DNA from: Symbiodinium natans
Taxonomy: Eukaryota > Sar > Dinophyceae > Suessiales > Symbiodiniaceae
Direction of reading: 5' to 3'
DNA: 64,000 nt
Assembly (NCBI GenBank): GCA_905221605.1
Contig: CAJNDS010002827.1
Span: 1-64,000 of the forward strand
The number at the start of each line of letters is the position of its first letter. Positions within the stretch are counted from its first letter, which is position 1. Under the pieces are notes generated by a model, which was given only the letters and a program-made list of their open reading frames with translations, was not told where the DNA came from and did no database searches. Shown piece after piece: positions 63,746-64,000 of the stretch. The position numbers were made by a program, and so were the translations under genes.

Positions 63746-64000
63746 CCATTCCGGTGGGCCCCTAGACCCAAAGACCCAAACCCTGGTTCAAATTAATACG
63801 AGTTTTAACTTTCGTTTTGTTATTCGTACTAGTTCATAGTCTTATTAGCCTACGAACTCTATTAAATGTTACTAAGTGACTCGCCCTCTCGGTCCGTTTT
63901 TCCCTTCGCTAGACGATTTCTCCACACGCCCATCCGCGAAAGAGCAAAGCTTTGTCAACACCATTCTCTGTACAACAAACGCCATGGAAACGGAAGGGAG
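63746..64000. other. Right edge, no feature recognised
   Basis: No repeat or gene is recognised in the last 255 bp. Confidence 0.5.

Overview
The window looks like nuclear DNA of a dinoflagellate (inference). The grounds are: blocks of CCCTAAA telomere-type repeats; introns whose protein-consistent boundaries read GA..AG and GC..AG instead of GT..AG; every recognisable gene on the minus strand over about 40 kb; very heavy tandem-repeat content; and gene families (FkbM-type methyltransferases, exostosin-like GT47, GT17, LicD-like) that are expanded in dinoflagellates and related algae. No species can be named from sequence alone.

Left part (1-18.4 kb) is repeat- and transposon-dominated, subtelomere-like DNA. 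A shuffled GC-rich repeat complex (1-2.15 kb) is followed by four substantial interstitial CCCTAAA blocks (about 2.27-2.44, 4.31-4.61, 13.31-13.45 and 14.03-14.17 kb), all in the same orientation. Between them lies a large Helitron-type rolling-circle transposon on the minus strand (coding region 10232 down to 5033), with an HUH/two-tyrosine replication initiator and a PIF1-like helicase. It is broken by one in-frame TAA and one frameshift. A second broken gene of unknown function (12567 down to 11282) sits between arrays built from a CTTAAG-centred repeat. Then come a 22-bp satellite (13.5-13.9 kb) and about fifteen copies of a roughly 277-bp satellite (14.17-18.16 kb).

Middle and right part (18.7-57.7 kb) carries intron-containing genes, all on the minus strand: an FkbM-like methyltransferase with a Cys-rich N-terminal exon; a GT17 N-acetylglucosaminyltransferase-like gene; a second methyltransferase; a LicD/fukutin-like gene; an exostosin-like glycosyltransferase; a third methyltransferase; a second exostosin-like gene with a signal peptide; and a fourth methyltransferase. 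Several further exon-like minus-strand segments could not be assigned. The products together point to secretory-pathway sugar transfer and methylation, but shared function is an inference from family membership and co-orientation. Between the genes lie a 1.3-kb G/T-only microsatellite region, a 617-bp fold-back element and many CT/GA tracts.

Right end (58-64 kb) is again repetitive: an ACTAGT-rich microsatellite, an approximately 1.1-kb mirror-symmetric palindromic satellite centred near 58.80 kb, a return of the repeat seen at the left end, 55-bp and about 210-bp tandem arrays, and CT-rich tracts. No tRNA, rRNA, CRISPR array or bacterial-type operon signal was seen.
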